Shown here piece by piece: positions 12,430-25,471 of a stretch of 64,000 nucleotides of DNA. The notes below the pieces were generated by a model. The model had not been told where the DNA came from. It worked only from the letters and a program-made list of their open reading frames with translations, and did not search any database. Source of the DNA: Ignelater luminosus (lineage: Eukaryota > Arthropoda > Insecta > Coleoptera > Elateridae); NCBI GenBank assembly GCA_011009095.1, contig VTPC01089974.1, positions 219,056 to 283,055 on the forward strand, read 5' to 3'. The stretch's first letter is position 1, and each line of letters opens with the position of its first letter. Made by a program: the position numbers and the translations under genes.

Positions 12430-14655
12430 TACTTGTTCTCCGCGTTCATTAATAGCCTACCGTCGTTAATACCTTCTGTCTTGTATTTAAAGACTGTTTG
12501 TATTATTTGTATTCCTTTTGTGTATTTTTATATATTTTCTTGAGATTCTGGTCATCACTATTCTTTTATAAGCAAGAAAGATATAATAATTATCAATGTG
12601 TGTTATCCAACCTTAGTTATTAACATTGGGTAGTACTGCAGTGATTTTGATTAGGCAAGCTATATTTATGAACAGATCATTCTTCTGCAGAAGGCACTGT
12701 TAGTGAATAAGTGAGCCTTCATTAACGTTTCTTTTGCTCAACTTAATCGTTTCTTTGATTTTTTTGACTCAGATGATCAGAACGGTCATAATCTTTACCA
12801 TTAGTCATTGTATAGTCAATACTCTTGCATGAAGTGTTCGTACATTTTGTTGGTTCCTGGGTTTGGTTAACTACTTTATAAAAAAAAAGAAGTCTCCTCT
12901 ATAATTTTATACCTACAATCTTGAATGAGGTAATCCAAGTTTAAATCCCTACACAGAATTATTTATTATATTAAGTTTTATATTGTTAACACTAAGGAAT
13001 TTTCTTTTGGTGATGTACTTATTAGGCTACAGCATTTTTTACGGAAAATTATTATTCCATCATAAAAATATTTGTTAGGAATATACATCGCACATCCATT
13101 AAAATGCTTTGTTGAAATCAAATAGGATAATGTTCAGCGTTTTGAAGACAAGATAGATTGATAGTACTAATCATGACTTAACATTAAAATACAAAAATAT
13201 AAAATTAGCTTGCAGCATTTTTGAAGAGTTTACTGGGATCCGAATTTAAGATCTTTGATCTGTCATGGAAGCAATATTATTTTTGATTACAGTCAAGCAA
13301 ATAGAGTAAAACAATATTTTAGAAAAGTTTTGGAATGTTATGAAAAAACCGAAGGGTCATATCAAGGTCAAAACGTATTTTACGATACAAATGATTATAT
13401 GTTCGTGTTCGGCATCAAAAGATCTAATAGATTTTATTACAGACAAACAGAGGATATTTTATACGTTTCCTATCAGATTTCATGTTTAGGTTACAATAGG
13501 TTTTTTGGCAATTATACAAGATTAGACTTTATTATTATCATTATTATTATTGATTTACAGAAGAATCTTAATCCGTAAGTTAAATTAGTCCTAAAAGTTC
13601 CAAAGCAATATTCTGACTCCAAAGTTTGTACTTTATTCCCTATTCAAAATAATATGTACCTTGCTTCAACAAACACCCTGTAGATATTGGTACAAACACT
13701 TGTTGCTTCACACTAATAAATAAAATGGAAAACCAAGATTGGTCTAAAATATATATAAAATAATTTTTTTAATAAAAAGATAATGAATAACTCAGTTATT
13801 CAAAATTACCCTCTTTATAAATACAACCATGGGATTATTTATATTTTATATAACCATAATAAAATTGCAATTACAATAATACTTATTATTAATCAACCGT
13901 AAAAGATAAGATGCTCATAAGATCCTTGAAGTCTACAACTACCTTGCCAACGACTGTTTTTAGAATTTCTAATGATTTATGTTATTCAAAAAAACTGAAA
14001 CAAAGTATTTTTTACCTTCGAGTCATTAGCATTGAATGTTGAAATTTTTAGAAGTAATAAGTCACATACCATGCTTGTCGAACATAAAACTAGGGATACA
14101 ACTAATTTAACAATTGTCTTAACTTTTGCAAGGCAGACTTGTTAAGTATCCAAAAAAACATTGCCGGAAAATGATAGTTTAAATTAAAAATAGCTAAAAC
14201 AAAATATGGGAAATATCATAGTATAATTTATAACATAACACGACCATTAGGTAAGCGTGCAAATTACAAGTTGTGTAGATAATAAAAAAGTTGAATTCTT
14301 TTACAGATGCCTATCTTTATTCTTGTCGCATAGTGTTTATGGACGTCAGGTTCACAAATATTTTGTACAAATGGTTAAAGGACAGATAAATGTGATATGT
14401 ATTTCATGTTACTGTAAATTAATATCTGACACTGAAACTTTTTTTTTATTTATAATATAACAAAACACTTTGATTTAGTTATTTATTTAGACAGAAATCT
14501 GTAGTAGTAATAAAATGTAAGATATGTAAGTCAAAATATAATCTATTTCCTTGAAAAGAAAACACAAGAAATTCTTCCCACATTAGGGACACTTTTTTTT
14601 TATTAACATAACAACAAATCAGGCAATTAGGTTACAGCTCCTTAACTTTGTAACA
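12430..14655. other. AT-rich non-coding, one unexplained open frame
   Basis: A 107-codon frame at 13255-13578 (opening with TTG, containing KQYFRKVLECYEKTEGSYQG) ends in an (ATT)n run encoding poly-Ile. It may be a fragment of something once coding, but no family is recognisable. ACACCCTGTA occurs at 13673, the reverse of a TACAGGGTGT element end seen elsewhere in the window. Nothing else was found. Confidence 0.35.
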
Positions 14656-16420
14656 GGGCCGTTCCTATTCGTGCAGGTGGCACACAGGCGGCCGAGGACA
14701 AAATAGGCGAAAATCCACTGTTGAAACTAAATATTTACGAACTTTTGTTTATGGTAATACAATCTGAAATTGATAAAAGGAACAAACTATTTAGTGTTCA
14801 TTAATTTCTTTACTGTAATGCTTGGGATAACTGACCACAAAATCATTAATAAAATGTATTGAAAAAACCCAGAAACTTAAAGAAGTTCTTTGATTTTTAC
14901 AATTACATTATTAGAGCGTAAATCCCAAGTTCTTTGATATAATGTCAGAAACTTGATCTCTATATTTGTATATTAAATAGCAAACATACGATAATCTCTT
15001 GTATTATACGGCAAGACCAGTTAAAGCTGATGATAAAATGAACTTCGAGAAGCTTTACTGCATCACTAGCCATTAAGGTCGTAGATTTACGTATAATGCT
15101 ATGATTAATAATATCTTACATGTTTTGCATTTATGTAAAAGTAAATTAGTTACCTGGACACTTATTAATATTCCACGTTTATCATATTACCCTCCTTGAA
15201 CTATTATCATTATCACAAATGGAAGTTGGCAAACAGTGCAGTATATAACTTAGAATACCGTTTTATTATTCAATTGAATTTTATCAATAAAACATTGAAT
15301 AACCTTCAGAGGAATAATCTTTAATTGATCTTTTCAATTAAACTATTGACTAACAATTGGAACAAGATCTCGAAAAGTATGAGCAACAACAGGAACCTCA
15401 TTGGAAAAGCCACAATTGATTGAAAGTTTAAAATTGTGTGTGGTTTGCTGCTGATAGAACAAATGGAAAAAAATCATTTTCAGCAAAAGAACTGCAAGTT
15501 GGATTAGCTATTGTGTTAGCATTAAAAACAAAAGCAAGAAAATTGGCGAATGTACCAAATGCTACTCAAACATAAGGAGGAGCTCTTGATCCAAGAAGAA
15601 ACTAGGCCGACTCCCTATTGCATACACAAATAGAGTATTCTTCAGAAAGAGACCGTGAGCTCAAGAAACCCTTTTTGAAATGAAGTAGTTAAATTCCTAT
15701 TGTATGTAATAACTGAACTAATGGAAACAACAACAACACCGTCAGTGCTTGTTGCAACAGCTATGGGCGAAAGATCAAATAATGACATCTGGATAAACTT
15801 TGATACAGCAGCTTATCTACAAGTATTCGTATAATAAAGTTCTGAATATAGTAAAAAAAAACCACACTCTAAGGTTTGAGTAATTTCATTTGGGCAGCAA
15901 ATTTTACCCAAAGGAGTATCATGTGGTAACAGATCCGCCACTCTTTTCAATCATGAGTAACAGCTTAATGGAGGAGTTTTAGACATGGACATTGTGACTA
16001 AGGTACGTCAAAGACATTTATGGCGTTGGAGAATCTCAGTTTCCTACATTCCCTTATCAGTCATATCCCTTTGGTAAAGTCAAAGTCAAAGTCTAACCAA
16101 CTACTACCATTTCTGGATGTCTTCATTCAAAGAAATAGAGGCGGTTAGTTACATAGGCCGCTCCTCTTTTGAGAAATGTTTATTTTTCCAATGTTCAAAA
16201 CTTCATCACATTTCTTAGAGTTAGTCAGAGAATTATTTTGGAAATTATTGTGCAACTTGCCACGCATTCGTTACTAACTGTATGTGCTGAAGAGTAACCT
16301 CTTTCACTAGTAAAGAATGAAACCTAGAGAATATCAAAAAGGAAAATGAATTTAAAAGTTTCATCTATGGCACTGTTCTACAAATTTTTACAAAAGTTAG
16401 AACATTCCAACCTGGGTATG
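14656..16420 (+). mobile_element. Decayed hAT-family transposon, left end and transposase C-terminus
   Basis: The stretch opens with CAGGGCCGTTCCTATTCGTG and continues GGTGGCACACAGGCGGCCG, the kind of GC-rich CAGGG terminus common in hAT elements. Around 16229-16400 the + frame reads ILEIIVQLATHSLLTVCAEE, stop, PLSLVKNE..., then KMNLKVSSMALFYKF. This follows the hAT dimerisation region 'LLTIPVT.A..ERSFS.LK.IK.....R...LALLSI' with two stops. Between the two lie further disrupted coding-like pieces (for example NDIWINFDTAAYLQVF near 15780). No right terminus or 8-bp duplication was found, so the 3' limit is approximate. On the minus strand an acidic 69-codon frame (16365-16574) overlaps the end; it is probably incidental. 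Confidence 0.45.
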
Positions 16421-19400
16421 TTGGTAGGACTTTTCTTGATTTTGCTTTATTTCTGCCAACTCTACGTTTTTCAAGGGACTCTTCTTCTCTGGAAAAAACA
16501 TCATTGTCCTCATCAGGTGGCAAATTTATTTCTGATGATGCAGACAGTTCGTCCATATCACGGAACAATGCCATTATCCAGTTTCAATTTTTTAAAAAAA
16601 ACCGGAGCCTCATAGTTTGTAAATCTATAGGAAAGAGATTTTCGGGCATGGTATTACTAATTTTGCTGTAACGTTCAGGGTCCTCAATTCAGAACAGAAA
16701 ACCTTTCTGTCAGCTATTAGTAAAATGGAAAAAGCAGACACTGCTTTTTGCAGAGTTTACAATTTACATATGTGGGCCTTCCAACAATGAAAGAAAATGG
16801 CGAAATACTTAACTGTCTAAGCAATATCAATCGTTTAAGTGTAGTATTATGGAAAAATAATTTACCGTATGTTAACTGTATTTACCTGCACTTACTTGTA
16901 CCTACAAAAGATGGATGGAAAAATTCGTAAATGCGTTATTTTTCAAAATTATACAGAATTAGATGTGTATTGTTATGATGTTTCACTAAAGATTTTCTTG
17001 TTTTCTAGAACCTTAATTAACACAATGAAGTTTTGTTCATCAAATAAACTGTGGAAGATACGAAGACCTTTCGATTTTGAGTAAGGAGTTTCCTTTTTAA
17101 AAAAGAAATTTTAAATAAAATAAAAACCTTCAACATTATTCTTCAACGCTTATACAAAAGGTTTTTAACGAATATTTGCAAAACTAAAACTCTCAATTCC
17201 TATCTCATATACACTTATGTAGGGAATTAAGTAGGGAATTAATTAAGATATAATATCGGCCCAGAGCTAAATAAAATTTGATTTAGTATGTTACGATGAT
17301 TAACTGATACATTCTAAACACGAAATGTTAATGTTAGCACGAGTAAAATTGTTGTAGGCATATGTATTGCCATGGGAGTGTGTAGTAAAAAAACACAAGG
17401 ACGTATCAAGGAAACACTTAAAGCATTTCGCTTCTTCAATTTTTAATTTTTAGAATTAACAGAGATATTTTAATTGGTTCTAACTACTTAAAATTCCCTG
17501 GTTATAAAAATAATTATTTTAATTAAAAAAGGTTACTAGTAGTATTTTAAATATTAGTAATAATTTTTTAGTTTCCTCCTAACAGGAGTTTATATCGAAA
17601 AAAAGTTTCTGGCAAGATGTTTAATTATAGATTTTATTTAAAACTTTAAAATGCTTCAAGAAAGTAATAGAATTATTAATAGTATTAAATCAATTTCCCT
17701 TAAGCTTGTAAGTGTACTTTAATTATAATTCATCTTCATGAAATATGTACATATTCATATTGAAAAGCTGTTGCTTGAGGTATTCCTTACATGGCAAGTT
17801 TTAATAGTTATGTCGACATATTAATTAAATTATATAATAACAATTATTAATGTTATAACAAGATGTAACAACCAATTAATCAGAAACTCCTATTGTTGAT
17901 GAATAAATGTATTTAACCCTGACTTTCAGTCCAGCTAACTACAGAAACGGGAAAATAATTTCTTCTAATATCTGCAGAGATTGTAAATAATATCAAATTC
18001 TTCATGTATAAGGTATAACCTTCACATAAACTCAGTGCCGGATCACTACCGCTTTGTAGCCTACACCATTTGGAATATTATATAACCGGAGACATAAATA
18101 TTCGAAATATATATTTAATATTCTAACAATGTAATTCTCAAGCTTTAATAATCAAATGTTAATTTCCAATTTGAATAAGGCAAGGTTAGTTACATTTTTT
18201 AGCACTTTCACCAAAAAGTATTTCAAGTAATTATGGGTTTTCTATATCATCAATCTTTCCAATTTAGTATTTATATTCTGATATGCAATGATAGCATAAT
18301 AATTTACACGATTCCAGTCAGAATTAACCAGAAATGTTCTATTTATTTCTTTTCTTATAGGACTACAAGATGTACTTATACTGCATAAAAAGATCTTCTG
18401 AAGTATAGTAAGTATCTTACCGGTTACAGCGTTCTGCTACTTTTTGAAAGTAGGGATTATGGTATTTATTTTCATCCTCTTATCTCTCGAAAATTTTGCT
18501 ATAAATTTGAACGTGTTTTTCAAATAAACTATAATTTATCATTTAAAAACAAAGGTGGGCCTGTGAATAATTGATTTATTTTGAACAATAAAGGAAATTC
18601 CATTCCAAATAAAGCTTGTTTTAGTAACACACTAATTTGTAAGCTCTGAACTTGAAAGAATCGGAAGATAATCGTATGTTTATATATTCTTTATAATGTC
18701 AGACCTTGAATAGCAATTTTTCAACACAGTTAGAATACGAACTACTAAAAGTAATGCCAATAATGAGAGAAACATAAATTGAGAATGTAATAATTACAGG
18801 CTAGCGATAGTTGCCATACTAAAACAGTTACAACTAATTCAGCTTAGTTTTTGTTCCAACGATTGCCTGAACAAATGAAGAATTGAGACTTATATATTTT
18901 GCTGTTGTCAATAAAAACTCTCTTGCTAAAGTATTATTTATATTTTCTAATTCTTTTATGTTTATATAATAGTATTCTATAAAAGGTAATTACTCGATTT
19001 TGAATCTTGGATATATTAGGAATGAAGATGTTTTTACTTGGTTAAGACATAGCTTTTTGTAGAAAATAAAAGTCACGGTGCCAATAAAAACATTAGACTT
19101 GTAATGTCAAGGAGGACAACAAAAGAAAAAAGCGTGCATTTCTGATAATCTAGTTAATGGTATTAAACTATCGAGAGTGCCAGACAAAAGCCTATAAAAT
19201 GGAAACCTAAGTTTGAAGAGGGTGCCAAATCTTGCAGTGGATTTTTCAGGTTAAAAGTTACAAATCAACTATGGATAATGCATGAGCATAACCTGTAAAA
19301 ACTTGACCATACCTTTTAGAGACAAGAGTTTTTAAAGATGAATGACCATTTAAAAAATCCTTAGATCTTGAAATCTTTATACACACATTTTTGTTTATCA

Positions 19401-20049
19401 TTTTTGATAAAAATAGCACTTCCTAATTCTATTCTTCTTCCGTTGCAAGTAATTTTGAACAAAACAGTAGTAGTAGGCAGATTGCACGTGATAATACATT
19501 ATGGTTCATCTTTCATCAGGTGTTCGAGCTTGAACGGTTAATGAACTTCAAAGCCCATATGTCCTTACAGGGAATTTCGACATTCCGCCGAGCCTATTTT
19601 TTTATTTTATCGAGTATATTCTGATTTGTTACTAAGAATTCTTGAGTATGAAAACCAATTTTGTATAATCCGCATAGTTAATGGATATACTAACTAATAG
19701 ATGTACCTTCATTCAACTAAAAAAATTAAACAGGAGAAATAAGTACAATAATGATTACATAGAAGCAATACAATTTAAATAGAATCTTAATCTGCTATTA
19801 TGCTACGACCTATGTAAACACCTTACGGTTGTACTATGGCTTGTGTTGTCAAAACCTCGACTGTAAAACAGCAGAATAAGTAAAAACTTACGGAGTTGGA
19901 CATTTCTGATCTTGAATGGAGTGAATCACAACTTGTTACAAATATGGAAAATTTTGAAAAACAGATTTTTCCTACTTGATGAAGATGAGTTTAAAGAAAG
20001 GGGACAGAATCAAGATTCTAGAGTAGTAAGCTTTGTAGCACATCCTACT
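16421..20049. other. Long AT-rich non-coding stretch
   Basis: I find no exon with convincing splice sites and no element with clear ends. Short frames (16748-16930, 16869-17084, 19912-20094) have no coding signature beyond the edge of the LINE relic that follows. Confidence 0.45.
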
Positions 20050-20600
20050 ATCAGCTTTTTTCCTTCAATGCCTTGGTTGTTTTTAGTATTCTAGGTTGTA
20101 TAACTATATTTATATGATTTTGCCATTCTTTTCTATTTATCTATAGCTTTCTTCTAAAAGTTTAACATTGATACCGTCTCTTATTCCCTAATCTCGTATC
20201 TTGTCAGTTCTTCGTATTTCTCATACTGTTGTCAAGTACTCAATTTCCATTGTTTTCAATCTGTGGCACTACTGTACAATACTCTTGATATTGCTAATAT
20301 TTCATGCAGATGAATCATGGTATTAGTTGTGGTCTTATTGTTAAGTGTATTATTGATTTTGTTTTATGATCTCCTTCAAACTCATGTATTATGTGATAGT
20401 CCAATATAATTGATACTTATGAGACATCAGTTTCAAGCATTTTTGTTGTGATGGTAATATCATATTTTTTCCTTTTTTTCTGTTGAAACTTCTCTTTTAT
20501 ATATAACTATTATTTTATTTAAGTCATAAATTTGTTTTTGCAGAGCAACTTCTATGAGCACTTGGCCATCGCTATACAGTAGACTATTGAGGTATATGTT
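20050..20600 (-). pseudogene. Non-LTR reverse-transcriptase relic (C-terminal half)
   Basis: The purine-rich minus strand can be read as a heavily mutated LINE RT. Near 20560-20500 it gives LLYSDGQVLIEVALQKQIYD, matching the palm-motif region 'LyADDqVLIAe....LQ.aiy.LN' with the catalytic ADD changed to SDG. Further on it reads INYIGLSHNT and HEFEGDHKTKS ('F.YLG..I...gD...K'), then SRVLYSSATD and KQWKLST, and finally RRTDKIRD ('tRrDriRne'), as in the conserved tail of RTE/jockey-like polyproteins. Many stops and shifts are present. The order of these pieces is what supports the call. Confidence 0.5.
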
Positions 20601-22869
20601 CGTATTTATTTATTTTTTATTCTCTTTAATTTCTTTTTGCCATTTTTGATTACTTCTCTTTTTTGTTATCTCCTTTCTTTGTACTGTTTTTCATCTTTGT
20701 CTTTTCTAAAGTCTTGTACAATATTCAGCTTCTTTCATCGACACAGTCTCTGTTGTGATGTATTCTCTTGAAAACAATGTTGTCGTCCATATAAATCATG
20801 TTTTAGATTATCATGAATAAATCTATCCCAACTTCTTTACTTCGAATTTAACTTCACTACTTACATTATTTTATAGCCATTTTCGCATGGATCGTTTTTA
20901 TCGTCTATTGCTACTTTTTAATTCCTATGCTATATCTTAATTCCTTTTTTTTCCATGTCTTTGTATCCACATATCAAGTTATTATCTATTTCTTGTTGAA
21001 CCTCACCAGTTGCCGATATCTCTTCCAGAAGTTGATTAAGTCACGATTCATACAATCTTTGAAGAATAAAATTAATTATATTTTATAGATTTTATCAAGT
21101 ATTGGTACATTTAACAAGATTTCGTAAGGAGATATTTCAATTGTCCTTCTCAAAAGTAAACAAATTAATCTTAATTGAGGTCGAGTCAAACGGATTTTTA
21201 CATTGTGTTGTTGATAGTTTTTTAATTTACTTGAACGCTTTTCTATTTGTGCAAAATAAAATTACTTTTTAATTTGTAAAATATTTATATTGACAGTTAT
21301 TACGGCGCTATCTAAACTAAACAAATAAATATTTTGTGCTTTTGTTGTTATTTCTATCCTTTTTTTCTTTTAATGTTGTTTTTCTGCTAATGTATTAAAC
21401 AGAATACTACCCACTGCAGTTAAATTGAAGAACACCGGTTTGTTTAAATGAAGAAATATAACAAAAACAAGGTAATATAGAATTATACCATGTGCAATAA
21501 ATAAAAATCAGCTATTCCTTCACTTCCACTTTAATCGAGCACACCTTTAGTAATTTGCATATTTCATTATGTATTAATACCAGCGAACATCTTATGGGTA
21601 GGTAACATTCTACATTTTTTTCTAATATAACATACCAACATTTATGCTAAAATTAATTTAATTCTCAGAATTATGAATAATTTTTATTTATTAAAAAAAA
21701 GGAAAACCAATTTCATTCCATCAAAACAAGCAGAAGGAATAATAATAGCCGAAGCTGTAATTTTGTTATTTAAATTATGACAGCACCGACTACTCTTAAA
21801 GTTCACTGATTTTCCTTTCACACGTTGGTTCTTGGTTGTCAAAATTTATTATACGGAACAGATTCTAATCATATGTTTTCTATAATACAAATACATTGTT
21901 GAATTTGCATATATCTAATTACATATCGTAATTTACGCTTAATTATTAAGCGTCTGTGTAGTACACGGTTAAATTAGTATTTTTGTAATAAAAAGGATTG
22001 TTCTTTCAAGGAGGATTGAATGTTGCTGTTATTCTTATTATATAAGCAGTTTAACATAATGTCATGTAAATTTATTAAAACATTATTAACTGTAAACGAA
22101 ATTGTTATTATTTCTTAATACACCCAGCAATCAACTTAATTCCTCTTTAATTTCGAAAGATTTATTAGAAGGCCTTTAATATTTAATTATACTGCATGCA
22201 ATATTGAAAAGATCTATTATGAATATATTATTTTTCAAGAAGTTCCATACATGTACATATAACAGAGGTGCAACACATTATTATAAACTGTTTGTCATCC
22301 TGTTATCCTTATCATCCATCTCAGAACATCTTCACAACACATCTTGATTAGTAATCTTATCTACCCTTTAGCAAAATGAACTGATTCACTATATGTTATG
22401 AAGAAGAGGGTATTGTGTAGTTTCGACCCAGTAAAAGAAGCATCGCATTATATTAAATCAGTTTTTTGTCTGTTCAGCACAGTCAGTCTAAAAACTGTCT
22501 AGATTATAGTTGAAAAGGATATCCTTGTTTTTCTGTAAGTTACCTGTCTTTTCTCCTAACCGTGAAACCGAATTTATATCCGCGCGGAATATAACAAATG
22601 AAGGAGAGAATTTATGAAGGACAAGTTGTTGAATTGTTGGTTACGAGTACTACTAGTTACTATTTTTACTTTTTTATGTTGAGACGATACTTACAATTAA
22701 GTTAAAAAACATCTTGTTGTTTTGCACAATTTTCATTTTTTTTCTATAATCAAATTCGAGAAATTATCAATAAATTGAAAAGGTGTCCGTGTCGATTTTA
22801 AGATGTCAAATTATTTATAGGTACTAAGATTTTCTGGTTTTTTTAATTCTGCTTTTTCTTTATTTTTAG
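20601..22869. other. AT-rich non-coding stretch
   Basis: I see no element boundary or coding sequence. The pyrimidine-rich part near 20600-20720 may be the outer edge of the LINE relic. Confidence 0.4.
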
Positions 22870-22914
22870 ATCAACACTAATGATATTTTGCTGAACATAT
22901 ACCTACAAAGAATG
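22870..22914 (+). CDS. Possible 45-nt internal exon
   Basis: A strong polypyrimidine tract (TTCTGCTTTTTCTTTATTTTTAG, last base 22869) is followed by 45 bases open in one frame only, reading INTNDILLNIYLQRM, and then a consensus donor ATG|GTGAGT. The exon would be phase 0 on both sides, so it is skippable without shifting frame. The sequence is too short to assign. It cannot splice directly to the 28444 microexon, which needs a phase-2 intron, so it would need an intermediate exon or belong to another transcript. Chance remains possible. Confidence 0.35.
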
Positions 22915-23899
22915 GTGAGTAACCACAACTTATACATTGCTGTGAAATGCAAGTTGCATAAGAAATGTAGATCGCAAGTTATAATAGATTTTACAACAGG
23001 AACTAAAGAAAAGAGTTCCGTACCGATCTCTACAAAAACTTCTCACTTAACTGGTTAGTTACAATTTGAAAATTGAATATTTGATGTTTTTGAAGGTCAA
23101 GGTAATTGAAGCAACACGATATTGCGATTGATGAGCAGTTCTTTCTTTTTTGCCATATCAACATTTTATCTCATATCTGAAAATACGATAATTGGCAGAA
23201 AAGAAAGATTTCGCCGCAAGTAGCATTTTAAACAAAATTTATTATAAACGTGAACGTGACTATCAGTTATAAAGTAACATACCTACTACATAATGAAGAT
23301 TTGCCGAAAACATAGTTCTAAATGAGATTCTACAATGACTTAAGAAAAATTTGTTTTAGAAATTAAAATGCTATTATAGATGGACTAGATACTAATGTAT
23401 GGAAATGCTTCGTCGGACCTCTCATCTTTAGTTTACAAACATAAAAGTAATATACTAGTCTATATACCTATCCTGGCGTAATTTCTATTACAAAGATATT
23501 GTACAGTAGACAGAAGTCTCTCTTAATTTTATATTTGTTCGACGCATACCTTGAGACAATAGTTATTACATTTTTGTCGCTTCATTCACGATATTGTAAT
23601 GCTTTTAACACGTACCTCGAAGGCACTGATAAAAGCAAAAATATCTTTTTGCGTCATCTTGGTCTTGTAAGCAGGCCTGTTGCAATATCCATTTCTCATC
23701 CTAAAAGAGGGTCGTGTAAAGAAAAGACGTTTCAAGACTCTTTCCAGATTTGATAGTCTCTGGCTTTAGTGTACACATCATTCTCACAAACATAAAAGGA
23801 TGTTATTACAACTTGGCGAGAAGCTCCCCACCAGACCATAACAGAGGAAGGGGATTGTCCTTCTGCACCATTTTTCGTTCATCACAGAATAAATAAACG
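22915..23899. other. AT-rich non-coding stretch
   Basis: I see nothing firm. The frame at 23499-23753 starts at a non-ATG codon and has no recognisable domain. Confidence 0.4.
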
Positions 23900-23902
23900 T
23901 AA

Positions 23903-24445
23903 AGGTAGGCATTCACGCACAGTCTGCTTGCAGTTCCAGGACTATACGGTCTGAACTGAAGATCTGAACTGTCGGGCGCCACACATGATTCATTTCCTGA
24001 ACTGGCAGTTTTGGACTGCAGGCAATCTCTGGACTTCACCGTACATGCACATATCCAACAAGAGTTTTGTCAGTCCTGGAGATTCACACAGTAGTAAAAC
24101 CATGTTTAATAAAAGTATCTATTCGGATAAGATCTGCTTTTAATTTTCCATAGACATGGAAGTTGCCGATGCAAATTAATAAATTCAGGTAAAAAGATCG
24201 CTTTATTACTCAGATCTGCCATTATAAAAAGTGATGAAACAATGAGATTTACCAACTAGTTAAAAGTTGGGAACTGAAGACTCGATCTGTAGGTTCTTTT
24301 CAATACACGTCAGTTTTACGTTCGTTCTAGATAAACTGCAGGTCTAAACCTGTCGACGGCCTGGGTGTGTATTGTAAATATTTAACTGCAGATATGCAAA
24401 TCGACGGTTCCGAACTGCAAGCCGACTGTGCGTGAATGCCTACCT
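23903..24445. mobile_element. Non-autonomous PIF/Harbinger-like element (MITE, 543 bp)
   Basis: Both ends carry the inverted repeat AGGTAGGCATTCACGCACAG, extending imperfectly (TC[T/G]GCTTGCAGTTC) to about 33 bases. The element is flanked on each side by TAA (23900-23902 and 24446-24448). A 3-bp TWA duplication is the hallmark of PIF/Harbinger insertions. The interior is non-coding and enriched in CTGCAG and CTGAACTG-like words, with subterminal copies such as GGTCTGAACTG near the left end and GGTCTAAACCTG near the right. No transposase is present, so mobility would depend on another copy. Confidence 0.75.
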
Positions 24446-24847
24446 TAAATTTTATCATTCTGACGGTTGTACTGTTCTTCAATGATAACAATTCTTCTTA
24501 CATTTGAAAAGGATGTGCATAATATGACAATTAGGCATTCTAGGATGATAAAAACCAAAAATGCTTAGCAAAGTTAGCAAAAAAAGATGTATATTATAAC
24601 CTTTTGCTGCAAAGTTATTAATTTTTCCATTTTTCTTATTTTCCAGAATTTTTAAAGGCGGAGCTTGCAAAAATATGAAACGCAAATTATTGTAAATAAT
24701 ATTGCAACTTTAAATATATTTTCTTGTCAGATATTTTCACTTTTCGTTTTCATTTTTTATTTAATTAATATCTTTTAAGTTTTAAGTACGCCTGTGGTAC
24801 CAGACGCAACTGTGGAGTCGAGGAATCTCCTGATATATGTAGTGCTC
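24446..24847. other. AT-rich spacer
   Basis: A 68-codon minus-strand frame (24479-24685) lacks any recognisable feature. I see nothing else. Confidence 0.4.
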
Positions 24848-25018
24848 TCATTCGAACTTTTTGATTTTCTCCACTAAGAAGATGATGGTGCATGGTTCCT
24901 TTTGATCTCCAGAGGGATCATGTACCCAAATGATATTGACCTGGTAGTTTTCGACATCTAGAAAATCTGTACGGCTAAAGAAGAGCTTCTTGGCCCTTGG
25001 CGCGCTTGTTCTCCGATT
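24848..25018 (-). pseudogene. Unidentified coding relic or terminal exon
   Basis: Immediately after an acceptor-like stretch on the minus strand (TTTCATTCTATGCATCATAG) a frame of 56 codons runs to TGA at 24848-24850. It reads NRRTSAPRAKKLFFSRTDF, LDVENYQVNIIWVHDPSGDQ and ends EKIKKFE. Amino-acid composition is protein-like, without the poly-Phe/Ile/Lys bias of random AT-rich translation. No family is recognised. It could be a real last exon of a minus-strand gene or part of a dead element together with the relics at 25472-26000. Confidence 0.3.
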
Positions 25019-25471
25019 CTATGATGCATAGAATGAAAACTTTTTGGAATACGAGATTACTAGCAAATATGTTTCGATCCCACTAGCTCGAATTTGAAGA
25101 GGAAGCTGATATTAAGTTTCCAGATGTTATGGTGTGGGGCGTAGATTATGGTATAGAAAGATACATTTGGAAATACTAGAAACAAAATGAAATTAAAAGA
25201 TCCATACTAAACTGATAATCTTTATTGCAATAGTATTTTTCGTAATATCTTCCCTAATTTTATTCATCTTTTTTATTTTTTCCTTATCAACATGAATTTA
25301 CGAGAGTACGCGAGTTTTTTTTGGATAACTCTAAAACTGTCTTACAGCAGACTTCTGTCAATAATTTCCACAATGATGAAAAGAGGGTTTAATAACAAAT
25401 GAATAAATATAGTAGTCATGTCAAAAGTTTTGAAGATTTTTTTCTACATACTATGTTATAGAATATCAGAA

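Noticed and set aside
12660-12705. 20-nt exon between TTCTTCTGCAG and GTGAGC
   Set aside because: It is too short to judge, no neighbouring exon matches its phase, and such pairs arise by chance in 64 kb.
16365-16574. Acidic minus-strand frame (MALFRDMDELSASSEINLPP...) as a piggyBac-type N-terminus
   Set aside because: It overlaps the hAT relic read on the other strand, and no piggyBac catalytic region follows. Acidic composition alone is not evidence.
23806-24039. 77-codon minus-strand frame
   Set aside because: Most of it lies within the Harbinger-like MITE and crosses its left end and TAA duplication, so it is not a gene.
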